Part shown: piece by piece, positions 1-7,979 of the stretch | Layout of the letters: the number at the start of each line of letters is the position of its first letter | How positions within the stretch are numbered: the first letter of the stretch is position 1 | Origin: CAZGKW01 sp964526295 | GTDB lineage: Bacteria > Planctomycetota > Phycisphaerae > FEN-1346 | Reading direction: 5' to 3' | Assembly (NCBI GenBank): GCA_964526295.1 | Contig: CAZGKW010000048.1 | Span: 1-30,680 of the forward strand | DNA: 30,680 nucleotides | Translations under genes and position numbers: made by a program | The notes under the pieces: generated by a model | Seen by the model: only the letters and a program-made list of their open reading frames with translations | Databases searched by the model: none | What the model was told of the DNA's origin: nothing

Positions 1-184
1 CAGGGTAGCCAAGCACGGAACGGCTAAACGCTGAAAGCATCTAAGCGTGAAGCCCCCCTCAAGATGAGGTATCCATGTCCCTTCGGGGACGAGAGCCCCC
101 TGGAAGACCACCAGGTTGATAGGCCGGAAGTGTAAGCGCAGAAATGCGTTCAGCGGACCGGTACTAATGGGCGATTGCTTGACC
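1..184 (+). rRNA. rrl: 23S ribosomal RNA, 3' end (partial)
   Basis: This is the last part of domain VI of large-subunit rRNA; the gene begins outside the window. The conserved stretches GAAAGCATCTAAG (about 32-44), the GAGAGCCCCCTGGAAGACCACCAGG-type region (about 91-116), TTGATAGGCCGGA (117-129) and CGGTACTAATGG (159-170) appear in the usual order. The mature 3' end is placed at about 184, after GCTTGACC, because this octamer normally pairs with the 23S 5' end. The next bases, GCAATC, can also pair with GATTGC at 173-178, so the exact end is uncertain by a few bases. The 5S gene and a terminator follow on the same strand, so this is the distal end of an rRNA operon. Confidence 0.96.
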
Positions 185-350
185 GCAATCATTCTTCTCC
201 CTTCCGCCCTCGTCGGCGGCAAGGGCGGGCGCGCCTCAGGACGCCTTTCACGCTTCGCCGCTATTCCTGGTGTTTGACGCCCTCGATGAATCGCATCGAG
301 GGCCGCCAGAGAAGTGAATATCCGCGCCCCCTCGCGGGGCGCACCAGGGC

Positions 351-460
351 TTTCCGGTGGCGATACGGACGGGGCCACACCTGTTCCCATTCCGAACACA
401 GTCGTTAAGCCCGTTCCGGCCGATGATAGTCCTTTGGGCGAAAGTAGGTGACCGCCGGAG
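351..460 (+). rRNA. rrf: 5S ribosomal RNA
   Basis: The segment TCCGGTGG (352-359) pairs with CCGCCGGA (452-459) to close helix I. Between them lie the hallmark motifs ACGGGGCCACACCTG (about 368-382), CCCATTCCGAACACAG (386-401) and the loop E/helix IV region ending in GAAAGTAGGTGACC (440-453). The length of about 110 nt is typical. It lies about 165 bases after the 23S 3' end and is followed directly by an intrinsic terminator. I see no tRNA in the spacer. Confidence 0.95.
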
Positions 461-469
461 CTGACCTTC

Positions 470-509
470 GGGCCGGGACCGTTCCTTGAGCGGTCCCGGC
501 CCTTTTTTT
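470..509 (+). terminator. Intrinsic terminator of the rRNA operon
   Basis: A perfect GC-rich stem of 12 bp, GGGCCGGGACCG (470-481) with CGGTCCCGGCCC (491-502), has a nine-base loop and is followed by seven T residues (503-509). This is a textbook factor-independent terminator placed ten bases after the 5S gene. Confidence 0.93.
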
Positions 510-658
510 GTCGAATGCCCCCCGCCCGCCGGCGTACGGTTAGGCCCAGGCGAGACGCATCAGGTCCTCCCTCTCCCCGGGCGGGAGCGGGAAGGGGTGA
601 GGCCGAAGCAGGGCCCGGGGGTCCGCAGCCGGGTCCCTCCAATAGAGAGGAGGCACCC

Positions 659-838
659 ATGATCGGCATGAAGGAAAGGGACGACGTCGCCCCCGTCTGC
701 CCCCACTGCGAGCGGGAGGTCCGCCAGCTCTGGTGCCGCAAGGTCCGGGGCCTGCTGGGCAAGCGCTACGTCTACTTCTGTCCGGGCTGCCGCAAGGTCC
801 TGGGCGTCTCCCACCGCAAGGGCTTCTGGATGGGCTGA
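659..838 (+). CDS. Small zinc-ribbon protein, 59 aa
   Basis: I do not recognise the family. The ATG at 659 is preceded by AGAGGAGG, an almost perfect Shine-Dalgarno sequence with good spacing, which supports this start over the longer upstream reading frame. The protein has two CxxC knuckles: CPHC at residues 14-17 and CPGC at 41-44. They are separated by a basic segment with a third cysteine at residue 26, and the C-terminus is also basic (SHRKGFWMG). This pattern suggests a single structural zinc ribbon, possibly binding nucleic acid or ribosomes; that role is inference. It stands alone 150 bases after the rRNA terminator, with no evident operon partner. Confidence 0.7.
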   Translation: MIGMKERDDVAPVCPHCEREVRQLWCRKVRGLLGKRYVYFCPGCRKVLGVSHRKGFWMG

Positions 839-871
839 CGGCCACCATCCCACGGAGGCCGGCGGGCGGCC

Positions 872-1030
872 ATCCCCTAACGCGACATTGTTGACCTTCG
901 GGACCGCCTGATTCACGGCTATGACGAGGTGAATCTCGACATCGTGTGGGCGATCGTGCAGCGCGACCTGCCGCCTCTGATCGAGCCGCTGGAGGCGGTC
1001 CTCGGCGAACCGACCCGTCAAGCCCGCTGA
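872..1030 (+). pseudogene. Broken C-terminal remnant of a HepT-like (DUF86/HEPN) toxin ribonuclease
   Basis: Reading the frame that ends at the TGA at 1028-1030 gives a 49-residue peptide starting RDIVDLRDRLIHGYDEV, with no start codon. It carries the RNase motif of HepT toxins, R-x4-H-x-Y, in RDRLIHGY, followed by the family's usual C-terminal helix (VWAIVQRDLPPLIEPLEAVL). The codons just before it read I-P-stop. In intact HepT proteins a tryptophan normally sits there (IPWRDI), so a TAA at 878-880 appears to replace a conserved Trp codon. Nothing recognisable as the N-terminal half, and no MntA-type antitoxin gene, is present upstream. I read it as a decayed toxin gene. The fragment abuts the radical SAM gene tail to tail. 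Confidence 0.82.
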
Positions 1031-1038
1031 CGTGGACC

Positions 1039-2745
1039 TTACTGCACCGCCGCCTCCGACCGCTCGGCGTCGGACGCCGCACCCTCGCCGTCCTCCTTCG
1101 GCCGCCCCGCCACGCCGTACTTCTCGCTGATCCGCTTCAGGATCGGGTTGCGGTACAGGTACCACGTGCAGGCGGGGATGGTCTCGATCTCGCCGGTCTC
1201 GACGTTCTCGTAGGCGAAGACGGCCTTGCAGTTCTCCATCCGGGCCCCGTCGATCGAGTGGGCCTCCTCGAACGGCAGGACCGCCAGCTTCAGCAGTCGA
1301 TGGATCTTCAGGTGGCGATAAAAGACGTCCCGGTCCCGCTCCCCGCGGGCCAGGCCCGCCAGGATCCTCAGGATCGCCCCCAGCGGCCGGTCCTTCGTGT
1401 ACCGCTCCACGTCGAGCGCCCGCAGCACGAGCGGCGCGAACGTCCGCAGAATCAGGAGCTGTCCCCGCAGCCGGTCCCACCGCTTCGTCGGGTCCAGCCG
1501 GTCCAGCTTCGGCTCGATCCGCCGCGTGAGCCGCAGCACCTCCGACGCGACCCGGCTCAAGGGCATCTTGAGGAAGTGGTTGATGCTCCGGTACTGCTCG
1601 CCGTCGGAGGCGAGCAGGGCGATCGACTCGCAGTTCGGGTGCACGCCGCCCAGGATGAGCGTCTCGCTCGGCCCCTCGCCCCGGAAGAACGGCCGGGCCT
1701 TCCGGAACCCGTAGACGAACCCCGCCGGGACGAACTCGACGTCCCCGCCGGGCACGCTCTCGGCCAGGACCTTCTCCACGTCCTCCATGGTGGTCCGCTC
1801 CTGGACCTCGAACTCGCCCTCCGGCCAGTTCTCCGTCAGGGGGATCACCCCGAGCTCGCTGATCGTGTCGCCGAACTCGTGGCACATCCGGACCAGGTCG
1901 GCCATGTAGCCGTCGTTGATGCCGCGGGCGCAGCAGGCGATGATCGACTGCTTCCGGGTGCTGTACTTCTTCAGGTTCTCAAGGCCCTGCATCTTCTTCT
2001 CGTAGGCCCAGCGGTTCCGCCGCAGCCGCTCGTAAATCTCCGGGCTCCGTCCGTCGAAGGCGAAGTTCACGCGGGCCCGCGCCTCGCACAGCTTCCGGCA
2101 GTAGTCCTCGTCCGCCAGGCGGACCCCGTTCGTCACGATCTTCGCCTTCAGGCCGTTCCGCCGCGCAAGCCCGACGATCTCCAGCAGGTCCGGGTGCATC
2201 GTGGGCTCGCCGCCGAACAGCTCGACCATCGGCTGCGGCCGGAACTTGCCCACGTGCTCGAATACCTTCTCGAAGTACGCAAGCGGCGGGTGGTACTCGA
2301 ACCCCATCCCCTTGATCGTGGCAATGCAGATGGGGCAGTTCATGTTGCAGCGGTTCGTCACGTCCAGGAAGACGATCGACGGGTTGTGGGGGATGCGGCA
2401 CTTGTCGCAGTTCAGCTTGCACGCCACCCGCTCGACCGGCACGTACTGCCACAGGTCGCGCTTCCCCTTCCAGACCGCGGCGTCCGAGCTGACCATCGAC
2501 TCGGTCGACCCGCACGTGGGGCAGTCCTTGCGGATCCAGACCTGCCCGTCCCGCAGGACGAACGTCGCCGGCACGCGGGCCTGGCACGTGTTGCACAGGC
2601 CGACGTTCTCGGTCGACTCCTTGACGGGGCACTCGCCCCCGCCTCCCGCCGCCGACGGGCACCCGGCCCGAAGGTCCGCCGGCGCCTGGTCGGCCACCCG
2701 CCCGGGCGGCCGGTCCCCGCTGTCGCTGGTCACGTCCATCGGCAA
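1039..2745 (-). CDS. Radical SAM protein of the MJ0619 / tetraether-lipid-synthase-like group
   Basis: The 568-residue protein has an N-terminal rubredoxin-like knuckle pair (LCNTC, about residues 50-54, and CPTC, 75-78) and a cysteine cluster C109-x3-C113-x2-C116. The radical SAM iron-sulfur motif C133-x3-C137-x2-C140 (DVTNRCNMNCPIC) follows, then the ELFGGEPTMHPDL segment that contacts SAM. This domain order matches archaeal MJ0619/Tes and its bacterial relatives, which join lipid tails or methylate through radical chemistry; the substrate here is unknown. The frame opens with TTG at 2745, and an ATG lies two codons in at 2739. The AGGGG at about 2750-2754 fits the TTG better. Residues 1-45 are low-complexity and probably not conserved. 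A promoter lies 68 bases upstream. The gene stands alone. Confidence 0.85.
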   Translation of the reverse strand: MPMDVTSDSGDRPPGRVADQAPADLRAGCPSAAGGGGECPVKESTENVGLCNTCQARVPATFVLRDGQVWIRKDCPTCGSTESMVSSDAAVWKGKRDLWQYVPVERVACKLNCDKCRIPHNPSIVFLDVTNRCNMNCPICIATIKGMGFEYHPPLAYFEKVFEHVGKFRPQPMVELFGGEPTMHPDLLEIVGLARRNGLKAKIVTNGVRLADEDYCRKLCEARARVNFAFDGRSPEIYERLRRNRWAYEKKMQGLENLKKYSTRKQSIIACCARGINDGYMADLVRMCHEFGDTISELGVIPLTENWPEGEFEVQERTTMEDVEKVLAESVPGGDVEFVPAGFVYGFRKARPFFRGEGPSETLILGGVHPNCESIALLASDGEQYRSINHFLKMPLSRVASEVLRLTRRIEPKLDRLDPTKRWDRLRGQLLILRTFAPLVLRALDVERYTKDRPLGAILRILAGLARGERDRDVFYRHLKIHRLLKLAVLPFEEAHSIDGARMENCKAVFAYENVETGEIETIPACTWYLYRNPILKRISEKYGVAGRPKEDGEGAASDAERSEAAVQ

Positions 2746-2812
2746 ATTCGCCCCTGCTGACTCGCTCTGATCGCCCGCCGCAGAAAGAACGTCTCACCCG
2801 CCCGATTGCGCC

Positions 2813-2840
2813 ATTCTAGCGCCTCCCCACCCGAATGCAA
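2813..2840 (-). promoter_or_regulatory. Sigma-70-type promoter for the radical SAM gene
   Basis: On the minus strand, TTGCAT (2840-2835) is followed after 16 bases by TAGAAT (2818-2813). Transcription would begin near 2806, giving a leader of about 60 bases. Confidence 0.6.
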
Positions 2841-2870
2841 CCCGGCATTGCCTGTTCCCAGCGGCATTCA

Positions 2871-2900
2871 CTGGCACCCCGCCCGCTGGAACGCTAGACT
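2871..2900 (+). promoter_or_regulatory. Possible promoter for the DUF4038 gene cluster
   Basis: CTGGCA (2871-2876) and TAGACT (2895-2900) are separated by 18 bases, and the start codon is 37 bases downstream. The -10 box is good and the -35 box is weak (four of six bases). Confidence 0.4.
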
Positions 2901-2937
2901 CTCTGTTGGCAGACGTGACCGTGCGGGGGGACGCGCC

Positions 2938-4560
2938 ATGCTGAGGATACTACTGGTTCTGCTGCTCGGAGGCGGACTCATGGCCAGGCCGGCCGTGGCC
3001 GACGAGGTCCATCGGTGGGGCGTCTATGAGGCGACCCTCGAAAGCGCCGCCGACCACCCCGGCTCGCTCCACGACGCCACCGTCTCGGTCGAAGTGACCG
3101 GCCCCGGCGGCGCCCGCCGATTGCGGGAAGCTTTCTGGGACGGCGGGCGGACCTGGCGGCTGCGGATCTGCCCCGACTGCCCCGGCCGGTGGAAATGGCG
3201 GACCGCCTGCCGCCAGGACGCCGGACTCGACGCCCGCGCCGGCTCGTTCGACTGCGTCGCCTACACCGGAGACAACCCGCTCTACGCGCACGGTCCGGTC
3301 CGCGTCGCCGACGACGGCCGTCATCTCGCCCACGCCGACGGCACGCCATGGTTCTGGCTGGCCGACACGGCCTGGAACGGCGCCCTCCGGGGCCGCGACG
3401 CCGACTGGGACAAGTATCTTGAGGATCGCTGCTCGAAAGGCTTCACGGCGGTCCAGTTCGTCTCGACCCAATGGCGGGCCGCCCGTGGCGACCGAGACGG
3501 ACGCAAGGCCTACCTGGGCAAGGGGACCATCGACGTCGACCCGGCGTTCTTCCGGCGGATGGACGAGCGGCTGCGGGCGGTCGTCGAGCGGGGCCTGGTC
3601 CCGGCGCCGGTCATGTTCTGGGCCCTCCACGTCAACCCCGAGATGAGCCCCGCCGCGTCCCTCTCCACCGACCAGCTCGTCGCCCTCGGACGCTACATGC
3701 TTGCCCGCTGGGGCGCATACCCCGTCGTCTGGTTCCTCGGCGGCGACGGCGACTACCGCGGGCGGAAGGCCGCACGCTGGCGCGAGATCGGCCGGACCCT
3801 CTTCGGCGAAAGCCCCGACCGGCCCGTCACGATGCACCCGATGGGCCAGACCTGGGTCGGCGACGAGTTCCGCACCGAGCCCTGGCTGGCGTTCCATGGC
3901 TACCAGAGCGGTCACGGCGACTCCGACGAGCACCTCCGGTGGCAGGTCGAGGGCCCGCCCGCCGCCGAGTGGGGCAAGCGGCCCGTCCGCCCCGTCATCA
4001 ACCTCGAGCCCAACTACGAGGGGCACGTCGGCTACCAGCACCGGACCGTGCACGACGCCCACGCCGTCCGCCGGGCCCTGTGGTGGAGCCTCCTGGTCCA
4101 CCCGCCGGCGGGCGTCACCTACGGGCACCACGGCATCTGGGCCTGGCAGGACGAAGCGAAGCCGCCGCTGAACCACCCGCACTCGGGCGTCGCGCCGCCC
4201 TGGCACGAGGCGATGAAGGCCCCCGGCTCCGAGGGCGTCAAACACCTCAAGGCTTTCTTCGCCGGCCTCCAGTGGTGGCGGCTGCGGCCGGCCCCCGAGC
4301 TGCTGGCCGAGCAGCCCGGCGCCACGGACGTCCGCCGGTTCATCGCGGCGGCCAGGGCGGACGACGGCTCGTTCGCCGTCGTCTACACGCCCGAGCCCGG
4401 CGCGATTGCCCTGAAGGCCGACGCCGTCCCGTCGGACGGGAAGGCCCGGTGGTTCGACCCTCGGACCGGCAGGCGGTCGGACGCAAAGCCGACCCACGAA
4501 GCGAGGGCGACCTTCCAGACGCTCGGGCCGGGCGACTGGGCCCTCTGGCTCGGGCGCTGA
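2938..4560 (+). CDS. Secreted DUF5060/DUF4038 glycoside-hydrolase-like protein
   Basis: The 540-residue protein starts at ATG 2938, behind a GGGGGGA Shine-Dalgarno; the longer upstream frame has no signal peptide. Residues 1-21 form a signal peptide ending ARPAVA, so the protein is exported. Residues 24-100 resemble the DUF5060 immunoglobulin-like domain (HRWGVYEATLES). Residues 115-420 form a DUF4038-type TIM barrel, the fold of GH140 apiosidases, with LADTAWN (D143 onward), WFLGGDGDY (D270) and INLEPNYEG (E357) as likely active-site strands. The last 90 residues match the small beta domain usually found after DUF4038. By family, it probably removes a side-chain sugar from a plant or algal polysaccharide; the substrate cannot be read from sequence. 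It is followed after 22 bases by a co-directional membrane-anchored protein. Confidence 0.88.
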   Translation: MLRILLVLLLGGGLMARPAVADEVHRWGVYEATLESAADHPGSLHDATVSVEVTGPGGARRLREAFWDGGRTWRLRICPDCPGRWKWRTACRQDAGLDARAGSFDCVAYTGDNPLYAHGPVRVADDGRHLAHADGTPWFWLADTAWNGALRGRDADWDKYLEDRCSKGFTAVQFVSTQWRAARGDRDGRKAYLGKGTIDVDPAFFRRMDERLRAVVERGLVPAPVMFWALHVNPEMSPAASLSTDQLVALGRYMLARWGAYPVVWFLGGDGDYRGRKAARWREIGRTLFGESPDRPVTMHPMGQTWVGDEFRTEPWLAFHGYQSGHGDSDEHLRWQVEGPPAAEWGKRPVRPVINLEPNYEGHVGYQHRTVHDAHAVRRALWWSLLVHPPAGVTYGHHGIWAWQDEAKPPLNHPHSGVAPPWHEAMKAPGSEGVKHLKAFFAGLQWWRLRPAPELLAEQPGATDVRRFIAAARADDGSFAVVYTPEPGAIALKADAVPSDGKARWFDPRTGRRSDAKPTHEARATFQTLGPGDWALWLGR

Positions 4561-4582
4561 GCGCGGGTCTGGAGGACGAGCG

Positions 4583-5482
4583 ATGAAGAAGCTCGCCGGC
4601 GTGAGCGTCCTGCTCCTCGGAGTCGGTCTGGGTTACGCCCTGCGGTACGTTCAGGACCGGGCCGACGAGGACGGCCGCCTGCGGACGGTGTACCACGAGC
4701 AGCACGGGCAGACGCCCGTCCATTTCCTGACCCGCGGCCTCCAGGAGCACCGCGAGGCATGGAAGCGGGTGATGGGGGCGAAGCTGAGGGCCGATCTCGA
4801 GCAGCCCTGGCACCCGGGCGCGTACGACCAGACCTGGGGCCCGGCGTTTGCCGTCCTCCGGGACGCCGGCCCGGACGGGTGGGCGCACCGCCCGGACATG
4901 ACCGACCCGGAGCAGGACGAGATGGTCCGCTACCTGTGCTACCGCATCGAGGCGATGAGCGAGGCCCGGACCCAGCCTCCGGCCGATCTGCGGCCCGAGT
5001 TCGCCGCCCTGGAGACGTACCCGCCGGAGACCCTTGCGCGACAGGGCGAGATGCTGACGCGGACGGTTGATTCGGCCTTCCGATGTGCGTTCGGCCAGGT
5101 GGTGTACGTCGCCCAGGGGTTCCTGGCGTCGCAGGTGCGCCAGGAGTGGGCCCGTTCGCAGGCGTGGGACTACCTCGCCCGCACGGCCCACAGCTACAGC
5201 GTGAACACATCCGCCCGGCCCGCCTACATGGTCGAGTATCTGGTCTGGCAGCTCGAAGAGGCGGCCAGGGAAGGCGAGCCCCAGGCGGCGCGGCTCCTTC
5301 TCCGGTTCGTCGACCAGCGCGCCGAGGTCGAGGAGCACCTCCCCCCCGAGCACAAGCTGGTCGTCGACCGCCTGTGCGACCGGATCGAGGGGGGGCGAGA
5401 TGCGCATGAGGCGCTCGTGGAGAACGCCGCGCAGCTTTCCGCCTCACGCTTGCCCCAAGGGGCGCATGACGGCTCACCTTGA
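4583..5482 (+). CDS. Unknown protein with an N-terminal membrane anchor
   Basis: The 299-residue protein starts at ATG 4583 with TGGAGGAC upstream. Residues 4-20 are a single hydrophobic stretch (LAGVSVLLLGVGLGYAL) after a two-lysine start, which suggests an uncleaved anchor with the rest outside the membrane; a cleaved signal peptide is less likely because there is no AxA site. The remainder is mostly helical, charged, and rich in Trp and Tyr. I see no catalytic motif and do not recognise the family. It lies between two exported glycosidase-like genes with short gaps (22 and 52 bases), so it probably belongs to the same transcript. The last 15 residues are low-complexity. Confidence 0.75.
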   Translation: MKKLAGVSVLLLGVGLGYALRYVQDRADEDGRLRTVYHEQHGQTPVHFLTRGLQEHREAWKRVMGAKLRADLEQPWHPGAYDQTWGPAFAVLRDAGPDGWAHRPDMTDPEQDEMVRYLCYRIEAMSEARTQPPADLRPEFAALETYPPETLARQGEMLTRTVDSAFRCAFGQVVYVAQGFLASQVRQEWARSQAWDYLARTAHSYSVNTSARPAYMVEYLVWQLEEAAREGEPQAARLLLRFVDQRAEVEEHLPPEHKLVVDRLCDRIEGGRDAHEALVENAAQLSASRLPQGAHDGSP

Positions 5483-5534
5483 GACCCAGCGCTCTGACGT
5501 GCCGGCTGGGGCGGTACGGTCTTGGAGGCACCCC

Positions 5535-7886
5535 ATGGCAGGTCGGACCGTCGCGTTCCTGACGGCCCTAACGCTCGTGGCGGCGGGAGCCTCGTTCGCC
5601 GGTGACGCCGATCCCGTGCGGCCCGAGTGGCCCGCAGACTGGACCGATCTCTGGACGCGCGATCGCGACGCCGGCACCGTGGGCCTGGACCGCAAGGTTC
5701 GCCGCGAGGGGAGGGCGAGCGTCCGCATCGACCATCGCGGGCAGGAGGATTGGAGTCTCGCGCCGCGCGGGCGAACCGCCGTCCAACCGGGCGATCTCAT
5801 CGAGATGACCGTCTGGGTCCGTGTGCAGGGCAGCGGGGACGCAACACTCTGCGCGATCACGTACGGCCCCTCGGGAGAGGTGGTCCGCTGGACCTTCGGT
5901 GGCCGCACGACCCGCGACACCGGCGACTGGCGCCGGCTTCGGTCGCGTTTCGTCGTCCCGCCGGGCGTGGCCGAGATCGTCCCGAGGATGGTCGGCACGG
6001 GCCCGGCCTCCGTCTGGCTTGACGGATTCGCCTTCGCCGGCAAGGGGAACGTGCGAGCCATGCGCGACGAGGGCCTGCCGGACCGGCTCACGCTGAGCAA
6101 TGCCGTGCTTGAGGTGAGGCTCCTCACCTCCGACGGGACGCTGGCCGTGACGGATAGGCGGACCAGGCAGGTCTGGACGCAGCGGGCCGCCGGCGAGGGC
6201 CTCGTCGTCATCCGCGCTCGCGCAAAGGGCGAGGACGCGCTTGAGTTCGACGCCATCGACGCGCGATCCGGCCTCGACGTGAAGGTGGGGCTCGCTCTGG
6301 ACGGTGATCGGCCGGAGCTCGTCGTCACACTCGCGGCCGAGGGCGATCTCGAACAGCCGCTCGCCTGGCCACACCCGTTCGTGACAGAAGCTGGGACGCA
6401 CCTGGTCGTGCCGATGAACGAGGGCATCTCCTATCCGGTGACGGACGCGTCCATCGAGCCGATGCGTCTCATCGCTTACGGCGGTCACGGCATCTGCATG
6501 GCGTTCTGGGGCGTGACCGACGGCGAGCGTGGCCATATGGCGGTCCTCGAGACGTCCGACGACGCCGCCATTCGGATCCGCCGCGACCGCGGCAGACTCT
6601 GCGTCGCTCCGGAGTGGGACGGCCAAACGGGGCGCTTCGGTTACGCGCGGCGGCTCCGGTACGTCTTCTTCGACCGGGGGGGCCACGTCGCCATGTGCAA
6701 GCGATACCGGGCGCACGCGAAGCAGACGGGCCTGCTGAAGACTCTCGGCGAGAAGCGCCGCGAGGTGCCGGCGGTCGATCGCCTCGTCGGGGCGGTCAAC
6801 GTCTGGTGCTGGGACCGCCAGGCCGTGGAGATCGTCCGCGAGATGCAGGCGGCCGGCATCGAGCGAATCCTGTGGAGCCATCGTCTTGCGCCGGGTGAGC
6901 TGCGGCAACTGAACGACCTCGGCGTCCTGACGAGCCGTTACGATATCTATCAGGACGTGATGGACCCAGCGAACTTCAAGCACCTGCGGGGCGTCCATCC
7001 CGGCTGGCCGACCGAGGCCTGGCCCGACGACCTGATGCTCGGCCCGGATGGCCAGTGGCGGCGCGGCTGGCGAGTCCGGTGCAAGGACGGCCGGATGCGA
7101 GCCTGCGGGGTCCTTTGCGACCGTCGCGCGCCCCCGTATGCGGCCAGGCGGATCGCCGATGAGCTGAAGACGCACCCCTACCGGTGCCGGTTCATCGACA
7201 CGACGACTGCCTCGCCGTGGCGGGAATGCTATCACCCGGACCACCCGATGACCCGCTCGGAGAGCCGACAGGCCAAAATGGACCTGCTCGGCCTCGTGAG
7301 CGGACGGTACAAGCTCGTCTGCGGCTCCGAGACGGGGCACGATGCGGCCGTCCCGCACGTCCACTACTTCGAGGGGATGCTGAGCCTCGGGCCGTACCGC
7401 GTGCCGCAGGCCGGCCGCGACATGATGCGCCTGTGGGACGACGTGCCGGAGCGTCTGGCGAAGTTCCAGGTGGGCCACGCCTACCGCCTGCCGCTGTGGG
7501 AGCTGGTGTACCACGACTGCGTCGTGGCCCAGTGGTACTGGGGCGACTACAGCAACAAGCTGCCGGCCCTCTGGGACAAGCGTGACCTGTTCAACGCGCT
7601 GTACGGGACGCCGCCGATGTTCCTGTTCGACCGGCAACGGTGGCGCGAGAACCGCGAGCGCTTCGTCGAGAGCTATCGCCGGACGTCGCCGATCGCCCGG
7701 GCCGTCGGCTACGCCGAAATGACCGACCACCGCTTTCTCACCGACGACCGTTCCGTCCAGCAGACCGTGTTCGCGGGGGGCGTCACCGTATCGGTCAACT
7801 TCGGCGACGGGCCGCGCCGGCTGCCGGACGGCACGACGCTCCCGCCGGGCGGTGTCCACGTTACGGGTTTGGGCGGGAAGCCGTGA
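5535..7886 (+). CDS. Large secreted glycoside-hydrolase-like protein
   Basis: The 783-residue protein starts at ATG 5535, behind GGAGG; the frame is open further upstream, but a signal peptide begins here (residues 1-22, ending GASFA). Residues 25-180 look like a jelly-roll carbohydrate-binding domain (single Trp and Tyr residues, a conserved IRIDHRGQEDWSL-like strand). Residues 190-410 form a beta-rich supersandwich. Residues 420-720 look like a TIM barrel with FIDTTTASPWRECYHP (D555) and CGSETGHDAA (E599), where acidic residues could serve catalysis. The overall plan resembles DUF5696/DUF6259-type or GH101-like hydrolases, but I cannot assign a family. The two upstream genes are co-directional. 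Its role in polysaccharide or glycoprotein-glycan breakdown is inferred from export, domain plan and neighbours. Confidence 0.75.
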   Translation: MAGRTVAFLTALTLVAAGASFAGDADPVRPEWPADWTDLWTRDRDAGTVGLDRKVRREGRASVRIDHRGQEDWSLAPRGRTAVQPGDLIEMTVWVRVQGSGDATLCAITYGPSGEVVRWTFGGRTTRDTGDWRRLRSRFVVPPGVAEIVPRMVGTGPASVWLDGFAFAGKGNVRAMRDEGLPDRLTLSNAVLEVRLLTSDGTLAVTDRRTRQVWTQRAAGEGLVVIRARAKGEDALEFDAIDARSGLDVKVGLALDGDRPELVVTLAAEGDLEQPLAWPHPFVTEAGTHLVVPMNEGISYPVTDASIEPMRLIAYGGHGICMAFWGVTDGERGHMAVLETSDDAAIRIRRDRGRLCVAPEWDGQTGRFGYARRLRYVFFDRGGHVAMCKRYRAHAKQTGLLKTLGEKRREVPAVDRLVGAVNVWCWDRQAVEIVREMQAAGIERILWSHRLAPGELRQLNDLGVLTSRYDIYQDVMDPANFKHLRGVHPGWPTEAWPDDLMLGPDGQWRRGWRVRCKDGRMRACGVLCDRRAPPYAARRIADELKTHPYRCRFIDTTTASPWRECYHPDHPMTRSESRQAKMDLLGLVSGRYKLVCGSETGHDAAVPHVHYFEGMLSLGPYRVPQAGRDMMRLWDDVPERLAKFQVGHAYRLPLWELVYHDCVVAQWYWGDYSNKLPALWDKRDLFNALYGTPPMFLFDRQRWRENRERFVESYRRTSPIARAVGYAEMTDHRFLTDDRSVQQTVFAGGVTVSVNFGDGPRRLPDGTTLPPGGVHVTGLGGKP

Positions 7887-7905
7887 GCCCGCCTCCGGCC
7901 GACGC

Positions 7906-7933
7906 TTGCTCCCGAGCCGCGGCACGCTAGGAT
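7906..7933 (+). promoter_or_regulatory. Possible promoter for the aminotransferase-panB-AKR-GH94 run
   Basis: TTGCTC (7906-7911) and TAGGAT (7928-7933) are spaced 16 bases apart, with the start codon 46 bases after the -10 box. It lies in the 93-base gap that separates this run from the secreted-glycosidase genes. Confidence 0.45.
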
Positions 7934-7979
7934 GGTGCATCGCCTATCTGGCCATCGGCTGAACCTACAGGGAGGCAAG

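Noticed and set aside
185..350. Possible tRNA in the 23S-5S spacer
   Set aside because: No cloverleaf with TTCGA-type T-loop could be found; only spacer sequence is seen.
2873..2888. TGGCAC-type sequence that could be a sigma-54 -24 box
   Set aside because: The matching -12 element is poor and a sigma-70-like -10 box fits better.
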